64,000 nucleotides of DNA. Origin: Phycomyces nitens (Eukaryota > Mucoromycota > Mucoromycetes > Mucorales > Phycomycetaceae). This document shows positions 58,861 through 64,000 of the stretch, piece by piece. The notes below the pieces were generated by a model. The model was not told where the DNA came from. It did no database searches and worked only from the letters and a program-made list of their open reading frames with translations. The stretch lies in the NCBI GenBank assembly GCA_022702545.1, contig JAHRBC010000005.1, positions 3,596,001 through 3,660,000 on the forward strand. The letters run 5' to 3'. The first letter of the stretch is position 1; every line of letters starts with the position of its first letter. The position numbers were made by a program, and so were the translations under genes.

Positions 58861-60301
58861 ATGTTCAGTCATCTTCGACAATCTTTCACTACACTAAGAA
58901 AGACTCGGACTGTAGTCAATGGCCTTCGATTGATTTGGATCATTACTTTCATCACAAGTGAATACCTTGTATTTTACTTTGCTGTCCAGAAATGCTCACC
59001 TTGGCCACGTACCTTGAATCAGTCCATCAGCCACACCATCAACTCAAAAGCCATCAATGGGCCAGAACAGGCAATTAACCAAATAACTCACATTGATGAT
59101 CGTGGTTTCCTAACCCATTAAATCAGGTGGCATCCGAGACATTCCTTTTGATTGGCGATCCTCAAATCACCGATGCATATTCATACAAACGAACCGGACT
59201 CTTGCAAACCCTGACAGAATACTATAGCGACCGGTATATGGGGCGCAACTACAGACTCCTGGTAAACAAGCTCAAGCCACAGACCGTCTTTTTTATGGGC
59301 GATTTGATGGATGGCGGACGAGAATGGGATGATGAAGGGTAACATACACGCAGCTTTGTATGTGTGTGCACGGACGGACAAGTAGAATACAGGCTAAATT
59401 GGGTTGAAATTGATCTAGATGGTACAGACAGACTGAACGGTTTATGCGCTTATTTGAAACATCGGCCAAAATGCAGTTCATGGCAGGAAATCATGATATT
59501 GGGTTTGGAGATGGCGTAAAGACATCCATTCAAGAGCGATTTGAGACTGTGTTTGGACCACCATCATACAGCCTGCCCACCAATACAACTTACTCTATAG
59601 TCGTACTCGACACAATATCCTTGAGCTCCAGCGACCCAGCCGTCCGACAAAAGGCTCTGGATGTCTTGTATGGACCTCTTCCACCATCTCCTCGGGTACT
59701 GATGTCCCATGTACCGCTCTATCGCCCAGATACCACCTGGTGTGGTCCTTATCGGGGCCGCCAGGATCCAGGCACAATCCGCCAAGGCCGCGGATACCAA
59801 TACCAGAATCTGCTTACTGAGGAGTTATCGCGCGAGATCTTGGAACGTGTGCAGCCAATCGCTGTATTTTCAGGAGATGACCACGATTACTGCGAAGTCA
59901 CACACACTTACAGATATGGCACTGATGCATTAGAGGTCGTAGAAATGAGTGTGCCGACATTCAGCATGGCCCAGGGTGTGCCTTCTCCAGGTGTGATGTT
60001 GTTGGATCTGTCTTTAGGTGTGGGAGTCAAATTGTGTTGGCTGCCAGACCAGATCTCAGTGTTTATTGGTTATGGGTGTTTGGCTGGGTTGTCACTTGGG
60101 GTATTAGCCATCGTGCATGGTTGGCAGTGGATTCAACACCGCCAGAGAGCATCCTCGGGGTTCAAGGCGCTTGAATTGGCCGAGAGAATAACTGAAAGAA
60201 GTCCTTCAATTAAGCACACATTGGTATTTTTTGCAAGGGATGTGTGTAATGTGGCCAGTGTGGCCATTGTATTCTATATCATTTGTCTGCTAGTATTCTA
60301 A
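58861..60301 (+). CDS. Cdc1/PGAP5-type metallophosphoesterase
   Basis: Membrane-bound ER/Golgi enzyme; relatives remove ethanolamine phosphate from GPI glycans. Predicted exons 58861-59070, 59127-59338 and 59419-60301 (434 residues). An N-terminal membrane segment (about residues 25-42) and two C-terminal ones (about 350-370 and 415-433) frame a calcineurin-like domain with IGDPQITD, FFMGDLMDGG, MAGNHDIGFGDG, LMSHVPLYRP and FSGDDHDYCE, all of its metal ligands. Exon 2 to 3 joins as GG|A TGG. The first intron fits best with a GC donor (CAG|GCAATT), as no GT donor in range keeps phase; this join is the weak point. The neighbour on the other strand is an HMG-box gene. Confidence 0.85.
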
Positions 60302-60541
60302 TATTGTGCCCTACTCATTTTCTTTTTTAAAACAAACAAACTTCAATCTAATAGACGATAACTCTGAAATGCTAAATGTAGTTCAATGATGTGTACATAA
60401 GAAAGTGTATTTGTGATTTGAGAGGTTTTTTTTGTGCTTGTGAATGAGTAAGATGGAAGGGAAAACTGACTCTTTATCCTCATCATCTCCTTGCTTGAAC
60501 AACAAGGGTGATATCGATAAAAAAAGAGACAAGGGAGAAGG

Positions 60542-61881
60542 TTATTCGGTGTTTACATACTGATCAGCTTCTTCGAGAATATTTGACGATAGATGCATCC
60601 TTGGCAAACTGCCACACAAAACAGAGTTGGGATCAAAGCGCGACTGCAAGGTCGACTGCAAGGTCGATTGGAGGCTAGATTGGAGTGCAGAATCAGACAT
60701 GGACGTATTGGTGCTCATTGATGGATTCAAAGTGCCGGGCCTAACATTGCCACTGGAGTCCACCGAGTTGATCATCTCTGGGTTGCTGCCCACAATACCC
60801 ATGGTTCCAGAAGAGCCAACTGAGCTGGGCGTCTTTGGAGTGTTTGCAGCAGAGTTTGTGGTAGCCGCAGCCGCAGAAGCAGCCGCAGAAGCAGCAGCAG
60901 CAGAACGATACTTTTGGCGAGTGCCTCTTCCCATGGGATGATCAATCTGTGCGGCGTAAACCTGCATTTCACGGGCATATCTTTCTTTATCAGCATGGGC
61001 CTTTGTCTTCCAAGGCATCTGCTCGCTCTCAGTCATTGCATTCCACTGATCAGCACACAATTTGCTGATCTGTCCTACGGTGGATCCAGGATAGGCCCGC
61101 ATCGTGCTTGGTCGAACTTCGGTCAAGTACCACATGTAGGCAGACAAGGGATGCTTGGGAGTCGCAGAGTTCTTGTCCCGTCTCTGCCGTTTGCGAGGCG
61201 AGCGTGTTGAGCGCGGAAGGGCTGGTGCGGAGGATTGTTCAGGCAGATAGTTTCCTGTGGGCACGATGTTTGAAGACTGGTCGACAAACGCAGGTCTGTT
61301 CTTCATCTTTGGCCTCGTGTAGTGGCCTGCCTTGACCAATTCAGCCTTGGAGCGTCTAATATACATTGCATTTGGATGAAGAGAGCGCTGATCGTCCTTT
61401 AGGCGCTCTGCCTCTGCGACATAGCGGCTCTTTTCAGTCTGCCCAAGACATTTCCAACGGCTACCAATCTCTTTACTGATCTCAGCCACCTTCATTGTCG
61501 GATTCTGATCCTTGAGTTGCTTACGCATCTCCTTATTGAACAACAAGAATGCATTTGGTGGACGGGTGACTCGAGTAGGCTCTGGGACGTTTTCTACAGG
61601 AGGACGTGGCTTGGGTCTGTTCTTGGCCTTGACATCCTTTGTTACATCGACAGTTGGTTGATGGAGTTGAGGGGGCTGCATTGTCGTGGCGGCCTGGAGC
61701 ATGGGAAAAGATTGATAGGGTGAAGAGAGACCAGAGAAGGGTGAGTCCTGTAGATGGGGATTGTGCATCGAAGACGGATGTTGTTGCATCTGAGGACTGT
61801 TGAGGACAGCATTGTGCAGAGTCTGGGCTTGTGAAAAGTCAGTGTAGGGAAGACTGAAATGAAGGTTGTCTGGTAGATTGT
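60542..61881 (-). CDS. Two-HMG-box DNA-binding protein, 5' exon unresolved
   Basis: The long minus-strand exon 61881-60542 codes 446 residues plus two leading bases, preceded by a TTGTATAG acceptor, so a first exon lies further upstream and was not found. Box 1 (VTRPPNAFLLFNKEMRKQL to about YIRRSKAEL) resembles MATA/Sox-type HMG boxes. Box 2 (KHPLSAYMWYLTEVRPSTMR to KERYAREMQVYA) resembles the general HMGB type. A basic RSPRKRQRRDK segment lies between them. The C-terminal third is Ser/Thr/Ala-rich, with an Ala run and LQST repeats. It is likely a nuclear transcription or chromatin factor. It does not sit between the genes that flank the Mucorales sex locus, so a mating-type role is not supported. 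Confidence 0.85.
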
Positions 61882-63181
61882 CTATACAAAAAAGAAAAAG
61901 AAGTATAAGTGTGTATATATGAATATATGTTTATATGTATGTATATACACATATTATATATATACAATATACAAATGTACAATATTATATATATATATAT
62001 ATATTATATATACACATATATATATATTTGTAATTGTAATTGTAATTATATTGTTAGTGGTGTATATACTATCCTACTATTATTATGCTTATTATTAGTA
62101 GTAGTATTGACATTGACTCACTCATGCTATTGGTACGCCGATTGTCATAAAATATACAGTAATATTTGTATGTGTATGTGTGTGTTTGTGTGTATGTGTG
62201 TGTTTGTGTGTGTGTTTGCGTTTGTGTATATGGATATGTGTATATATAAATATAAATATAAATATATGTATATTAAGAATATATCTGTATACTATATATT
62301 ATATGTATTATATAAATATATAGATTTTTACTTTTTATATATGAACGTGTTGGATGGAAAGTATAAAAGATATTGTAAATAGTTTTTACAATACAAAAAT
62401 GAAGAAATAATAATAACAATAATAAATTTATTTATTTTATATTTTATTAATCTAGACAGTCCCACTAATATAAATAATTTGTTATTCTAAATGGGCTGCA
62501 TTTTTATATGCTGATATTTTGCGACAAAAAGTTGCGACATGATAATGTTTGCGATTTTTTTTAATGAAAAAAAAAAGAAGAAGCAAGAATAATAAGATTG
62601 GAATGAATAGAGAAATAAAGAATGAATGCTGGTAGTTGAATTGAATTTGATTAAAATTTGATTGAATTCAATTGATATATTGATCACTTTTTTTCTTATT
62701 GTATTTTTGATTACCGAAGAATTATCATTCTTTGGCTTGACTTCCTGCCAACAATGCACGTGTTTTCCTTTAAAGAAGAACAACAGAGAGAGAGAGAGAG
62801 AGAGAGGTCCCCAGTATTGTTGAAATAATTATAATTATAAAAATTTATATATAAAGAGAGAGGATTGGACTACACAGACAGAATTAACTGTCCAGCCAAT
62901 AAAATAATAATAAAATAAAATGCAAAGAGATTTGATAGAGAGAGATAGAGAGAGATATAAAGGGATAAAGAGAGAGACAGACAGACAGAGAGAGAGTAGC
63001 AAGTAAAGAGAAGGGAAAAAAGAAAAAGAAAAAAAAGAAAAAGAAAAAAGAACCTTTTCCTCTTTACAAATCCTACCACTATTTTTTGCCCTCATCACAT
63101 TCCTTTTATAAACAAAGAGAGAGAGTGAGAGAGCAGTTCTTATTGCCTCTCGTCATTTACCCTCTAACCATCAGTTCCTAA
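61882..63181. other. Repeat-rich divergent intergenic region
   Basis: Long TA/CATA runs (61910-62035), GT-rich runs (62170-62225), GA runs (62786-62806 and 62930-62998) and A/G-rich stretches. The missing first exon of the HMG-box gene must lie here or within its 5' intron, but no candidate had the right phase and signals. Confidence 0.4.
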
Positions 63182-64000
63182 ATGAGCTCTCAATCACTAA
63201 TGATTCCAGTGTTTCCGAATGAACTGCTAATGCAAATCATTTCCTTTGCTGCCCTACCCGACAAAATCACCTTTCTATTCGTCAATAGATACACGTATTG
63301 GCAAGTAAGCCAACAAGTCTACCGCAAAGCCATCTTCCCTGACTCTGTCAGCACCAAAGAGATCGTTGGCTTCTGTCAAAAGCACGGCAGAAGTCTCGAG
63401 ACCATTAAGCTCCCTCAAGGCCATGCGCACTCCGACGCATTTTTCACTCTCCTCCTCGACCTCTGCCCATCCCTCAACTTCCTCCAGTCCAGCATCACTC
63501 CAAAACAGCTCAACCGTCTTTTACTGCCTTCTTCTTCGGCATGTTTTATGCTAACCCATGTCCCCTGCACCGATCTATCCCTCAAAGTAGATGCAATTCG
63601 GACAGATCACTATAGCCTGGTAGCCCTGCCTTGCTGTTCATCATCGTTTGTATTCCCTAGCCAGGCCATGTCAGCCGACAATACTGACGGGGGCAGCATT
63701 ACACATATATCGCACTACTTTCACCACCCTGGTGCCCTCCAGAATGCAATTCTGCCCACATTCGGACCAGATCTCATATCTTTTACTCTCAACCCTTATG
63801 ATATCCTGACTGCCTCGGTTGCTCGCCTCATTGTTTCAAAATGCCCTCGTCTTCGATACCTGGTGGCCCCTGCTGTCAAGGCTGAAGGTTTATGGATGCT
63901 CCTCAGATGGTGTCATTCTCTAGTCACAATTGTTGTTGGGGATCACAGCCAAGAGCAGCTGGAAGAGGAAGATATGGAGGACAATGATAGATTACCTTAC
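63182..64000 (+). CDS. F-box-like protein, 5' part (runs off the window)
   Basis: From ATG 63182 the frame is open for 273 codons to the window end without a stop. The first 50 residues look like an F-box: IPVFPNELLMQIISFAALPD, then FVNRYTYWQVSQQVYRKAIF. The rest has leucine-rich, weakly repetitive segments (for example LLLDLCPSLNFLQ and LIVSKCPRLRYLV) like the LRR part of fungal F-box proteins. It probably serves as a substrate adaptor of an SCF ubiquitin ligase. The 3' end and any introns beyond the window are unknown. Confidence 0.7.
   Translation, partial: MSSQSLMIPVFPNELLMQIISFAALPDKITFLFVNRYTYWQVSQQVYRKAIFPDSVSTKEIVGFCQKHGRSLETIKLPQGHAHSDAFFTLLLDLCPSLNFLQSSITPKQLNRLLLPSSSACFMLTHVPCTDLSLKVDAIRTDHYSLVALPCCSSSFVFPSQAMSADNTDGGSITHISHYFHHPGALQNAILPTFGPDLISFTLNPYDILTASVARLIVSKCPRLRYLVAPAVKAEGLWMLLRWCHSLVTIVVGDHSQEQLEEEDMEDNDRLPY

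Noticed and set aside
60542..61881. Mating-type (sex) locus
   Set aside because: The first HMG box resembles MATA boxes, but the neighbours are a Cdc1-like phosphoesterase and an F-box-like gene, not the triose-phosphate transporter and RNA helicase that flank the Mucorales sex locus.

Overview
The window is nuclear DNA of a filamentous fungus. Small introns of about 50-60 bp, fungal gene content (SET1, RPA190, MIR1, BOS1, LTO1, a Cdc1-type phosphoesterase) and genes usually linked with animals and early-diverging fungi (a YANK/STK32 kinase, a CABLES-like cyclin, an RNase kappa-like protein) fit Mucoromycota best, possibly Mucorales. That placement is inference. All genes are eukaryotic; there are no operons. 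Genes were rebuilt by hand from reading frames, GT/GC-AG splice sites and phase, so the exon joins are predictions that RNA data would test.

Layout. 0-7 kb: a decayed Tc1-type transposon, a secreted modular cysteine-rich protein (2337-3965) and gene-poor DNA with coding-like fragments. 7-18 kb: an EDEM-type GH47 protein with a PA domain (7264-11403), a small secreted GPI-type cysteine-rich protein (12306-13160, minus) and an NCLX-type cation/Ca2+ exchanger (14551-17839). 18-23 kb: SET1 (18714-22954). 23-25.5 kb: a decayed transposon and spacer. 25.5-36 kb: a GDSL esterase (IAH1-like) followed head-to-tail by a BAHD-type acyltransferase, a myristoylated YANK kinase (minus), an LPA acyltransferase, an RNase kappa-like protein (minus) and a CABLES-like cyclin. 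36-45.5 kb: the RNA polymerase I largest subunit (minus), a small Pro/Gly-rich protein (minus), the mitochondrial phosphate carrier, LTO1 and the Golgi SNARE BOS1 (minus).

45.5-58.8 kb is a 13-kb gene desert. It holds several Tc1/mariner relics in different states of decay, one Tc1-like element with clear terminal repeats but a broken transposase, one good tRNA-Arg(ACG), one degenerate tRNA-like sequence, an almost pure A+T block (about 56.25-57.2 kb) and a less AT-rich island near 52 kb with promoter-like sequence. 58.8-64 kb returns to genes: a Cdc1/PGAP5-like phosphoesterase, a two-HMG-box protein (minus, 5' end unresolved) and an F-box-like protein running off the window end.

The genes are mostly unlinked housekeeping functions: ER/Golgi quality control and traffic (EDEM, BOS1, Cdc1-like, LPA acyltransferase), ribosome synthesis (RPA190, LTO1), mitochondria (phosphate carrier, NCLX-type exchanger), chromatin and signalling. 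The only neighbour pair suggesting a shared pathway is the esterase and acyltransferase. The most unusual features are gene-structural: predicted micro-exons of 13, 16 and 15 nt, GC-AG introns needed to keep conserved motifs in frame, a (GT)15 microsatellite that is itself the 5' splice site of a SET1 intron, and introns that repeatedly split the same cysteine codon in the cysteine-module gene.
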